Notes under the pieces: generated by a model | The model's input: only the letters and a program-made list of their open reading frames with translations | What the model was told of the DNA's origin: nothing | Database searches by the model: none | From: Candidatus Saccharimonadota bacterium | Lineage (GTDB): Bacteria; Patescibacteriota; Saccharimonadia; Saccharimonadales; Saccharimonadaceae | Assembly: GCA_028286395.1 (NCBI GenBank) | Contig: JAQBRS010000005.1 | Span: 62,001-126,000 of the forward strand | Direction: 5' to 3' | Length of the DNA: 64,000 bases | Position numbers and translations under genes: made by a program | Shown here: piece after piece, positions 1 to 8,931 of the stretch | Layout of the letters: each line of letters opens with the position of its first letter | How positions within the stretch are numbered: the first letter of the stretch is position 1

Positions 1-589
1 TCCCAATTTGACCAACGAAACAAATTCCCTGGCTATCTTTTTTAGCAGCGGTATACAGCCCGCGTTCTTTAGCCATCTCACGAACTTGAGGTTTTTTAAA
101 TTCACCTAAAGGAAACAATGTTTTCTTGAGAGCTTCTTCGGTCACACGATACAAGAAATAGGTTTGGTCTTTATTCGTATCGACTGCTTGTTTCAAGACC
201 CCGTTTTCAACTCGAGCATAATGACCAGTCGCAATCATATCCGCGCCGTCTTCAAGCGCGGTTTCAAGAAACAACTTAAACTTTACTTCTTGATTACACA
301 TAATGTCAGGGTTTGGTGTTCGGCCAAGCTTATATTCTTCAATCATGTAATCGACAACTTTGTGTTTGTACTCATTCTCGAAATCAAAGACCTTAAAATC
401 AATACCAAGTTGCACGGCAACTCGTTTTGCATCAGCGAGGTCATCAGCCCATGGGCATTTCATTCCAGGTAGATCCTGCGTCCAGTTTTTCATGTACACG
501 CCAGTGACGTTATAGCCCTGTTCTTTCAAAAGTGCGGCGGTCAGGCTTGAATCAACACCGCCACTCATACCAACATATACTTTTGTCAT
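1..589 (-). CDS. mnmA: tRNA-specific 2-thiouridylase MnmA (partial, C-terminus runs off the left edge)
   Basis: Reverse-strand translation begins MTKVYVGMSGGVDSSLTAALLKEQGYNVTGVYMKNW and contains GRTPNPDVMCNQEVKF and ATGHYAR: PP-loop and MnmA family motifs. Confidence 0.95.
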   Translation of the reverse strand, partial: MTKVYVGMSGGVDSSLTAALLKEQGYNVTGVYMKNWTQDLPGMKCPWADDLADAKRVAVQLGIDFKVFDFENEYKHKVVDYMIEEYKLGRTPNPDIMCNQEVKFKLFLETALEDGADMIATGHYARVENGVLKQAVDTNKDQTYFLYRVTEEALKKTLFPLGEFKKPQVREMAKERGLYTAAKKDSQGICFVGQIG

Positions 590-1191
590 GATGTACCGCC
601 CCCGGCGTAGAACGCAATAATCTTTACGACCTCACCACCAGCAAGCCACCAACCACGTGGTGTCACCCACCAGAAAAATGACCAGTCCTTATCTTTTAAT
701 AGGGGGTGGTTAAGCACGGTAATATTCTGATTTTCTTTTTTAAATTCAAGTTCAGAGCGACGCTGGTGATACCCGGATGTCACTAAGATGACTCTGCTAA
801 AGTTATTGTTTTCAAAAATAGTATGCGTATTCATAGCGTTCTCTTGAGTTGTCGCTGCTGCTTCTTCAATATAAATTGATGCGTCAGGGACGCCTGCAGC
901 TATCGCACGTACACGCATCGCAGCCGCGTTACTCGGACCAGACTTGTCTTGTGCTGCGCCAGAAAAAACGATCGAGCTTGCCCAGCCATTTTGGAATAAT
1001 TTGATGCCTTCATCGGTACGGGCATTCGTATCACCACCGCTGACGACGACAATCGCGTCAGCTTTTTCGCACTGCCCACTGCCCGCAACTGGCTTATCAC
1101 TACAGCCAATAAAATCATTTGGTTGCAGATAGAAGCTAAGACTCAAGACTAATACAACGAATAACCCTGGAATGATAAAAAGCCATTTCAT
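586..1191 (-). CDS. YdcF/SanA-like DUF218 family membrane protein
   Basis: N-terminal TM; ADAIVVVSGGDTNARTDEGIKLF and VILVTSGYHQRRSELEF are DUF218-type motifs. Confidence 0.8.
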   Translation of the reverse strand: MKWLFIIPGLFVVLVLSLSFYLQPNDFIGCSDKPVAGSGQCEKADAIVVVSGGDTNARTDEGIKLFQNGWASSIVFSGAAQDKSGPSNAAAMRVRAIAAGVPDASIYIEEAAATTQENAMNTHTIFENNNFSRVILVTSGYHQRRSELEFKKENQNITVLNHPLLKDKDWSFFWWVTPRGWWLAGGEVVKIIAFYAGGGTS

Positions 1192-2345
1192 CGTGCACGT
1201 ACCCGTTCATATTCTCGAGTGACTTCTTCGATTATAATCTCAGCCGCTTTTGCGATATTTTCATCATTCGAAAGATGCCCGAGTGTCATACGGAGACTTC
1301 CATCGGCAACTTCAGGCGCCAATCCAATTGCCGTGAGTACATGTGATCGCGTTCCCTTATTGGCAGCGCACGCACTGCCCGTTGCGACTAATACATTTCG
1401 TGATTCAAGCGCAAATAATACTCGTTCAGCATCAAGATTTGGAAAAGAAATATGCAGATGTCCTGCAAGACGATGTTTTCGGTGACCCGATAGTACAGCG
1501 TCCGAGAATGCGCTCGTCAGTTTTGATTCAAGACTATCGCGAAGCTTGGAAAGACGATCCGATTCATAACGACGATGCTCTGAAGCAAGTTCCATTGCTT
1601 TCGCAAATCCAATTGCACCGGCGACGTTTTCAGTTCCACTTCGAATCCCCCGCTCTTGTCCTCCTCCACGAACTTGTGGTTTCAGTTCAACATGTGACGC
1701 CGACCATAATAGCCCGACTTGTTTTGGACCATATACTTTTGCGGCGTTTAATGTCAGTAAATCAACGCCAAGTCGCGCAACATTCACGTCCAGTTGCCCG
1801 ACACCCTGTGACGCATCACTATGTAAATAAATCGGCGTGTGATCACCACGACCAAGTCGGGCTTCACGTTCCTTACGAACAACTTCGGCAATATCACGAA
1901 TCGGTTGGATCGTTCCCAGTTCATTGTTTGCAAGCGCGATACTGACCAAACGAGTTTCCGGTGTAATCGCAGCCTTGACCGAATCAGCCGTTACCATTCC
2001 GCGTGGATCAGCTTCAACGAATGTGTGCTCGAATAATTTCGCAGCTTCAAGCACTGCGTGATGTTCAATATTTCCCGTGACCACGTGACCACCAATACTA
2101 TTGAACGCAAGGTTAACAGACTCTGTAGCGCCAGCGGTCATGACAATCTCTTCACCTTTGGCGCCAATTGCGTGACCAATACTGTCCTTCGCTGCTTCAT
2201 AGGCGCGTCGCACGACAATTGCTGGCGAATACGGTGCTGAAGGATTATAAAAATCATCAGTGAAGTACGGCTGCATGGCAACTAACACCTTAGGATCCAT
2301 AGGTGTTGCAGCCGCATGATCAAGATACATCATAGAGTCGTTCAC
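1188..2345 (-). CDS. Cysteine desulfurase (NifS/IscS class V aminotransferase)
   Basis: MYLDHAAATPMDPKVL, HHAVLEAAK, HSDASQGVGQL, GSACAANKGTRSHVL. Confidence 0.93.
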   Translation of the reverse strand: MNDSMMYLDHAAATPMDPKVLVAMQPYFTDDFYNPSAPYSPAIVVRRAYEAAKDSIGHAIGAKGEEIVMTAGATESVNLAFNSIGGHVVTGNIEHHAVLEAAKLFEHTFVEADPRGMVTADSVKAAITPETRLVSIALANNELGTIQPIRDIAEVVRKEREARLGRGDHTPIYLHSDASQGVGQLDVNVARLGVDLLTLNAAKVYGPKQVGLLWSASHVELKPQVRGGGQERGIRSGTENVAGAIGFAKAMELASEHRRYESDRLSKLRDSLESKLTSAFSDAVLSGHRKHRLAGHLHISFPNLDAERVLFALESRNVLVATGSACAANKGTRSHVLTAIGLAPEVADGSLRMTLGHLSNDENIAKAAEIIIEEVTREYERVRAR

Positions 2346-2362
2346 TAGACTAATTATAGCAG

Positions 2363-3174
2363 TTACGCCGTGAGGTCGTAGTCGCTTTTTAAGCCAAAAC
2401 GACGACGTGAGCTAGTAGGTTTTTTATACATTTTTTGCGCAACATGATGGTGATAGTGCGTTGCAGCAAGCTTCAAATTCTTCACTTCGGTATCATCAGG
2501 GACAACGGAAACATTTTTCACACGGCCTTCGACTGGATCCATGAAGGTTGAGCTTTTCTCTATACTGTGTGGCGTGATCGTGTAGCTGTTCGTAAAGTCT
2601 TTTGCAGGAACAGGTGACGTTTGCTGGTGAAACCATTCATCTTTCGTCTCACTTGGGAGGTAAAAGAACTTACGACTAGTGACATCAGGGTCTGTTGGGA
2701 ATACCGTTGATCCAATTTTGCTTTCTTGCTCAATAAGGTCATGGAGAATCACCTGTTTCGTATCAAGTGCCTTTTTAGACTTAAAGGTATCACTGACTCC
2801 ACTCGTTGTTCCAAGTGCGAGACCAACGATACGAGTAAATCCTCGTTTCGTTTGAATCTCAATAAGTTCGGCATGTCGTGTCTCACGCATTGATTTCACA
2901 CTGTTTCCAATGTGAAGGATTTCAACAGCATCCTGGTGTATCTCAGGTGTTTCAATCTGAACATCTTTTGGTAATTCGATACCAGAAGCAACCATAGCAA
3001 GTTCTTTTGAGATTGCTTCAAACGCAAGTCGCGTTTCTTCACGAGCGATATCCGTGAACTGACGATCAACCTGTTGTTCATCGCTCAATTCGGGTGTATC
3101 AGAAACTTCAGCTTTGTGGCTGGGGAATTGATACATATCTTTGGCAAATTGGGCCTGATCGTTGCTATTGTTCA
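2363..3174 (-). CDS. Hypothetical protein
   Basis: Long ORF; internal Met (MNNSNDQAQF) chosen as start to avoid overlap with the tatD ORF; no family recognised. Confidence 0.6.
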
Positions 3175-3191
3175 TGGTGGGTACTTTGGTG

Positions 3192-3941
3192 TTAGACGGC
3201 AAATAACGTATGTGTATTTGCCGTGGAGGCATCTGCGATTTCTTGGAGCGAAATACCTCGCCGGTCGGCATGATATTCCGCGACATTCCTCACAAATGCG
3301 GGCTCATTTACTTTACCACGAAATGGGGCTGGCGTCAAGAAGGGAGCATCAGTTTCAAAGAGTAAGCGATCCAAAGGAATGCTATCAAACATCGCCTTCT
3401 GCGCTTCATCTTTTGTAAATGTACTAATCCCATTCACGCCGATATATAGTCCGTGTGCCAACGCCTTATCGAGATTCTCTTTTGTATCAGTGAAGCTATG
3501 GAGTTCCCCGCGAATCCCTGGGTATTTTTCAAAGACAGGCCAGAAATCATCAAAAGCTTCTCGAACGTGAAAAATAATAGGCAAATCGTGTTTCAATGCG
3601 ATCTGGATTTGGTCTTCAAGTGCCTGTAATTGTAGCTCTTTTGGACTATGTGTATAAAAGTAATCGAGACCAATCTCACCAATGGCAATAATCTTATCGG
3701 ACGTTCCAGCTAGTCTTGCGATCTCGTCGTAGCCTTCTTTTGTATCATGAGGATGAACACCAATTGATGCCCAGACATTGTCGTGCGATTCGGCAAACGC
3801 AATTGCATCCTTTGAACTTTCTTCGCCTGTCCCGACGCAAATAAGTTTTTGAACGTCAGCTTCTTTTGCATGCGCAAGTACGTCATCAACCGAAAGCGGA
3901 AAGTCAGACTCATGAATATGACAGTGTGTATCAACTAACAT
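3192..3941 (-). CDS. TatD family hydrolase/DNase
   Basis: MLVDTHCHIHESDF, GEIGLDYFYTHSP, LFETDAPFLTPAP; start moved from the ORF start to MLVDTHCH. Confidence 0.93.
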   Translation of the reverse strand: MLVDTHCHIHESDFPLSVDDVLAHAKEADVQKLICVGTGEESSKDAIAFAESHDNVWASIGVHPHDTKEGYDEIARLAGTSDKIIAIGEIGLDYFYTHSPKELQLQALEDQIQIALKHDLPIIFHVREAFDDFWPVFEKYPGIRGELHSFTDTKENLDKALAHGLYIGVNGISTFTKDEAQKAMFDSIPLDRLLFETDAPFLTPAPFRGKVNEPAFVRNVAEYHADRRGISLQEIADASTANTHTLFAV

Positions 3942-3942
3942 A

Positions 3943-5427
3943 TTACGCCTTTGGTGCGTGAGGATCGGGTGTATGGATATAGAGCTTTGGGAATAACACA
4001 CCCTCAGGAAGTTTGATAACACCTGATTCAAATATTTCGTGAATACGAGTGGCGGTTGCTGGGAGGAACGGAATCAGCAAGTCACCAATTTGGACTAAGG
4101 CACCCGCGCAATGAGAAAGGATCTCAGCCAAGTGTGGCTCAGCTTCAGGATCTTTACCAATACCCTTTGCGACTTCCCATGGTTTGACGTTATCGATGTA
4201 TTGGTTAAGGCTTCGGACCATGTTCCACACTTCATCAACGGCTTTATTAAATTCAAGACCATCCATTGCGGCGTGATAGGCAGTCATATCGTGTTCAGCT
4301 TGTCCTGTCTCACCGATAACACCTGCTTGGTATTTCAAGATCATACTCGCAACACGCTGAATCAGGTTCCCAAGATCGTTACCGAGTTCGTTATTATACG
4401 CGTTCTCGAACTTTTCCCAGGTAAAGTCACCGTCGTCGAGTGTTGGAATGTGACGTGAAAAGAAGTAACGGAAGGCATCAAGTCCGTAGGTATCGATAAT
4501 CACGTTCGGATCAATCACGTTACCAACAGTCTTGCTGATTTTCGCGCCGCCAATATTGACGAAGCCGTGAACAAGTAGTTTCTTTGGCAGTTCAAGCCCT
4601 AGTCCAAGCAACATCGCTGGCCAAATACCTGCGTGGAAACGAAGAATGTCCTTTCCGATCACTTGCACATCGGCTGGCCAATACTCCTTCCATTCGGGAC
4701 GATCGGGGTAGCCAAGAACGGTGATGTAGTTTGCAAGTGCATCCAGCCAAACATACATAATCTGCTCTGGATCACCGGGTACGGGAATACCCCACGTCAA
4801 GTTCTTTTTGGGTCGAGAAACGCTGACGTCATCAAGCCCGTCTTTAATAAGATCAAGGAATTCAAGCTTGCGAAATTCAGGAAGAATTTGCATCGTTCCG
4901 TCAGTGAGTGCCAATTTGATTCGATCTGTAAAGGCACTCGTTTTAAAAAAATAGTTGTCTTCACTTACCTGCTGATACGGGATTTGATGATCAGGGCAGA
5001 TGCCATTCGTTGCTTGCACTTCTTTATCTGTAAAAAATGCTTCGTGCCCAACGCAGTACCAGCCTTGGTATGAACCTTTATAGATATACGGCTTCAGTGT
5101 TTCCCAAATATATTGGACTGACGCAACGTGATGGTCATCAGTTGTACGAACAAAATCCGTATAACTCGTCATCATTTTTTTCATAAGGTTCTCGAAGTTC
5201 ACATACGTCGAATCGGTATATGCTTTTGGCGTAATACCAAGCTCAGCGGCTTTTGCGGCAATCTTATTACCGTGCTCGTCTGTTCCTACCTGAAAACGAA
5301 CGTCATGACCGTTTTGTTTTTGGTAGCGAGTCCAGATGTCACCCAAGAGGTAGTCGAGCGCGTTACCGATGTGCGGGGTGCCGTTCACATAAGGAATAGC
5401 AGTTGCGATGTAGAGTTTCTTTTCCAT
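3943..5427 (-). CDS. metG: Methionyl-tRNA synthetase
   Basis: MEKKLYIATAIPYVNGTPHIGNALDYLLGD, FQVGTDEHGNKIA, KISKT (KMSKS-equivalent) GNVIDP. Confidence 0.96.
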   Translation of the reverse strand: MEKKLYIATAIPYVNGTPHIGNALDYLLGDIWTRYQKQNGHDVRFQVGTDEHGNKIAAKAAELGITPKAYTDSTYVNFENLMKKMMTSYTDFVRTTDDHHVASVQYIWETLKPYIYKGSYQGWYCVGHEAFFTDKEVQATNGICPDHQIPYQQVSEDNYFFKTSAFTDRIKLALTDGTMQILPEFRKLEFLDLIKDGLDDVSVSRPKKNLTWGIPVPGDPEQIMYVWLDALANYITVLGYPDRPEWKEYWPADVQVIGKDILRFHAGIWPAMLLGLGLELPKKLLVHGFVNIGGAKISKTVGNVIDPNVIIDTYGLDAFRYFFSRHIPTLDDGDFTWEKFENAYNNELGNDLGNLIQRVASMILKYQAGVIGETGQAEHDMTAYHAAMDGLEFNKAVDEVWNMVRSLNQYIDNVKPWEVAKGIGKDPEAEPHLAEILSHCAGALVQIGDLLIPFLPATATRIHEIFESGVIKLPEGVLFPKLYIHTPDPHAPKA

Positions 5428-5456
5428 TGCCTCTTATTGTACCAAACTCTGATCTG

Positions 5457-6842
5457 TTATTGAATTTTGCGAATAAGGTTCGTTGCGTACTCGGAAATAT
5501 AGATAACTCCAGACGAACTGACAACGATTCCGCTTAAGCCATTGAATGTCGCAGCTGCCCCGGTGCCATTCGCATTACCCGCAGCGCCAGAACCTGCGAG
5601 TGTCGTGACAACCCCCGCCGGAGTAATCATACGAATACGATTATTTCCGCTATCCGTCACATAGACATTGCCCGATGCATCAACAGCAGTATTATTTGGA
5701 TTACTAAACTTGGCTGCCGTCCCAGTTGCGTTTGCATAGCCTGCGGTAACTTGACCAGCTAATGTCGTCACGACACCGGTGGAAGTAATCTTGCGAATCA
5801 TGTTGTTGCCCGAGTCGGCAACATAGACGTTTCCAGAGGAATCAACCGACAGCCCATAAGGGCCGTTGAATTGTGCAGCAGCCCCGGTGCCATTCGCACT
5901 CCCTGATACCCCTGAGCCCGCAAGTGTTGTCACCACACCAGTAGAAGTGATCTTTCGAATAAGATTATTGTCTAAATCGGCAACATAAATATTGCCTGAG
6001 TTATCAGTTGCGGTATCTATCGTTCGGCTGAATTGTGCGGCAAGCCCCGTGCCGTTGGCTGAGCCATATGTCCCACCGGCAAAAATAGATGAAGCACCAG
6101 TTGTCGTCACTTGTCCAATACTGCTGCTAAACGTTGTCGCATAGTAGATGAGTCCCGATGGATTGACCGCTAAGCCCCATGGTGATCCTGGTAGCGAAGT
6201 CGAAAACGTTGTCACAACCCCCGATAACGTCACGACGCGCACATCATCGTTGTTTGCCTCAAGTACATATAGCGACCCCGACATAGGATCAATCGCAATA
6301 CCCGTCGGATAATTAAACTGCGCAGCCGTGCCCGTACCATTAAGTGCTCCACTCGTTCCGGAGCCAGCAAGCGTCGTTACCACCCCTCCATTTGCAGGCA
6401 ATGGTGATGCAGTGACAGCCGCACTTGAAGGGGTGAGAACGGAGCAAGCGCCGTCGCTGGAGCCTTTAGTAGCAGCCGTAGCCAGTGATTTGTATGTTGT
6501 TCCGGACGTGTTATAGCCACGAACACAGTAGTTCGTGCCACTAACGACAACGTCGATGACACCACCAGCACTAATACTGAAATTTATATTTGCGTTTGTT
6601 CCTGAGGGCGAATACCATGCAAGTACTTGGCTCAGGGTGCCACCATTTGCAACCCCGTAGCGAGTGAGTTCGCTCGCAACCCCATCCAAATCTGACAGAG
6701 TACCCTTATCTCGAGCACCACCCTGAACGCTTCCGTAAGCAACTATCGATATGGTGGCAAGAATACCTATGACGATAATAACGATAAGTAACTCCACAAC
6801 GGTAAAACCTCGGATTTTGTTTCTAAGAGAAAACTGTGTCAT
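5457..6842 (-). CDS. Type IV pilin-like protein with C-terminal NHL-repeat beta-propeller
   Basis: Prepilin signal RGFTVVELLIVIIVIGILATISIVAYG, then repeated VVTTLAGSG..GxANGTGxAAQFNxPxGxxVDxSGNVYVADxxNNxIRKIT units. Confidence 0.85.
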   Translation of the reverse strand: MTQFSLRNKIRGFTVVELLIVIIVIGILATISIVAYGSVQGGARDKGTLSDLDGVASELTRYGVANGGTLSQVLAWYSPSGTNANINFSISAGGVIDVVVSGTNYCVRGYNTSGTTYKSLATAATKGSSDGACSVLTPSSAAVTASPLPANGGVVTTLAGSGTSGALNGTGTAAQFNYPTGIAIDPMSGSLYVLEANNDDVRVVTLSGVVTTFSTSLPGSPWGLAVNPSGLIYYATTFSSSIGQVTTTGASSIFAGGTYGSANGTGLAAQFSRTIDTATDNSGNIYVADLDNNLIRKITSTGVVTTLAGSGVSGSANGTGAAAQFNGPYGLSVDSSGNVYVADSGNNMIRKITSTGVVTTLAGQVTAGYANATGTAAKFSNPNNTAVDASGNVYVTDSGNNRIRMITPAGVVTTLAGSGAAGNANGTGAAATFNGLSGIVVSSSGVIYISEYATNLIRKIQ

Positions 6843-6869
6843 ATTGTCAGTATTTTAGCACGAGCGCTA

Positions 6870-7643
6870 TTAACCGACAATTTTCATGAGATCAATCCAC
6901 TGATTGATTGCCAGTGCTTCGGCACGATCGTCAGGATGAATATCGGCCTTCTTTAAAAGTACTTCAGCATCAGGTTTTGAAATACCTAAGCCCGCGGCGA
7001 TGCTACTACGTAGTTTTTTACGCTTTGAAGAGAAGCCAGCCTTAACGATTCGGAAGAATGCTTTTTCGTCTTCTGGTTGAATGAGCGGTTTTGACCGGGT
7101 TCGTACGACAACGACTTGGCTATCGACTTTTGGCGGTGGCGTAAAGAAATGTGCGGGCACCATTCGATCAAGTTCTACTTCGCCGTAAATCTGTGCGCTA
7201 ATGCTGAGAATGCTCATGTTGCCGGGTTCCGCCGCAAGACGTTCTGCAACTTCTTTTTGAATCAACAGAACGGTTGTTTTTGGTTTGTTATCACTCGTTA
7301 AAAGCTTTTTAATAATCTTCGACGTGATGTAGTAGGGGACATTGGCAACAACAATATAGTTCTTCGGTAATACACTCAAATCAAAATCAAGGATATCTTC
7401 GTTAATCACCTGGAGTGTTTTACCAGGAAATTGGCCCGGTAGCTTCGCTGCCAGTTCTTCGTCAAGCTCAACTGCAATCACCTTTTCGGCCCGACGAAGC
7501 AATTCACTTGTCAGGGTTCCTAACCCGGGTCCGATTTCAAGCACCGTATCAAGCGGTGTAATCTCAGCAGCTTCAGCGATATCCGCCAGCACTTGCCTAT
7601 CTTTTAACCAATGCTGTCCCAGTGATTTCTTTGGACCAGCCAT
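6870..7643 (-). CDS. rsmA: 16S rRNA dimethyladenosine transferase RsmA/KsgA
   Basis: KKSLGQHWLKD, VLEIGPGLGTLTSELL, VVANVPYYITSKII. Confidence 0.95.
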   Translation of the reverse strand: MAGPKKSLGQHWLKDRQVLADIAEAAEITPLDTVLEIGPGLGTLTSELLRRAEKVIAVELDEELAAKLPGQFPGKTLQVINEDILDFDLSVLPKNYIVVANVPYYITSKIIKKLLTSDNKPKTTVLLIQKEVAERLAAEPGNMSILSISAQIYGEVELDRMVPAHFFTPPPKVDSQVVVVRTRSKPLIQPEDEKAFFRIVKAGFSSKRKKLRSSIAAGLGISKPDAEVLLKKADIHPDDRAEALAINQWIDLMKIVG

Positions 7644-7647
7644 CGTC

Positions 7648-8856
7648 CTAGTACCAACCCTTTATTTGCCACGCATCCCAGGCGCTACATGGTGATCCAT
7701 AACGACCCTTAATGTAGTCAAGTCCCCATGAAATTTGTGTTTGCGCATTCGTTAAATAGTCAACGCCATAAGTAGCCATTTTGCTCGCAGGGAGTGATTG
7801 CGGAATACCGTAAGCTCCAGAAGATTGGTTACCGGCGGTCGTACGCCACCCAGATTCATGCGTCCAAAGCGTATACAAACATGACCATTGATCTTCACCG
7901 TATCCAGCATTCAACATCATGATGTGACCCAGTGCTTGGTTTTCGGTTGGATTAGTTGGCGTCGGTAATTTTGCACCAATAATGACGACTTGATTGGAAG
8001 GGGCTGAGGTTGTCAGGCTTGCAATAGCCGTTCGATTCACTTCGACACCGTCCTGAATCTCTACTTCGTAGGTCACGTTCTTTGTCCCGTTCACACCTGC
8101 GGTTTGAATTGCCTTATACCCGTAGTCACGATCGGCATCTTTGATCTGAGTGGTATCGAAGGCGATTGGCTCTTGGACCGTAATCGTTTGCTTACCTTCA
8201 CGCCAGACACGAACCTCTGTGTTTACCGTTATCGCCGCAGTCAGTGGAAGTGAAGTGCGATCGCTTGCCCCGAGTGTGATGCCTTTTTCTTTCAACATAT
8301 CACCAACTGTTTTTGCCTGTGTTCGCACCGTTGAACTACTACCATAGAGGGTAAACGTAAATGGTACGGCTCGAGTAATGCGGAGTTCAAGGCCCGCGCC
8401 ATCAGCCAAAATATCATCAGATCGAGTTAATGTTGTCGTATCTTCTGGATACAACGTAATGCCTGCGTCTTTCGCAATCTGTTCGGCCGTCTGATATGCC
8501 GTAACGATTTTTTGACGAGTTGAGCCGTCAATGACGGTGACCGGTCGGGCACGATAAATATTTACTTGGTATTCCGCGGCTATAAGTTTCTGTGAGGTCG
8601 CAGGTTCAACCGCATCATGACTATCGAGCGTAATGCCCGCACCCGTTAAGACGTCACCGATTGTTGCTGCATCGCTCAGCAATACTTTTTCTTCACCTCG
8701 ATCATGGATGGTGATCAAGTGTCCACCAGAGCCGGATTGAGCGTGTACTTTTTGGTGAATAACGAAAGAAGTCAGTCCAATTAAAAGAAGAGCGAGGACA
8801 ATGCCAACGCCCCAAATTACCCTCGATGTGGTGGATTTACGGAGATTTATACTCAT
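7648..8856 (-). CDS. YabE/Rpf-like protein: DUF348/G5 domains with C-terminal lytic transglycosylase-like domain
   Basis: Repeated DUF348-type segments (GDVLTGAGITLDSHDAVEPATSQKL), G5-like region, C-term CLYTLWTHESGWRTTAGNQSSGAYGIPQSLPASKM. Confidence 0.85.
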   Translation of the reverse strand: MSINLRKSTTSRVIWGVGIVLALLLIGLTSFVIHQKVHAQSGSGGHLITIHDRGEEKVLLSDAATIGDVLTGAGITLDSHDAVEPATSQKLIAAEYQVNIYRARPVTVIDGSTRQKIVTAYQTAEQIAKDAGITLYPEDTTTLTRSDDILADGAGLELRITRAVPFTFTLYGSSSTVRTQAKTVGDMLKEKGITLGASDRTSLPLTAAITVNTEVRVWREGKQTITVQEPIAFDTTQIKDADRDYGYKAIQTAGVNGTKNVTYEVEIQDGVEVNRTAIASLTTSAPSNQVVIIGAKLPTPTNPTENQALGHIMMLNAGYGEDQWSCLYTLWTHESGWRTTAGNQSSGAYGIPQSLPASKMATYGVDYLTNAQTQISWGLDYIKGRYGSPCSAWDAWQIKGWY

Positions 8857-8931
8857 GAATTGTTATTGACACCCCTACTCGTGTGCTCTGACCATTATAC
8901 CAAACATGTTCTTGATTCTGAATTAAAAATG

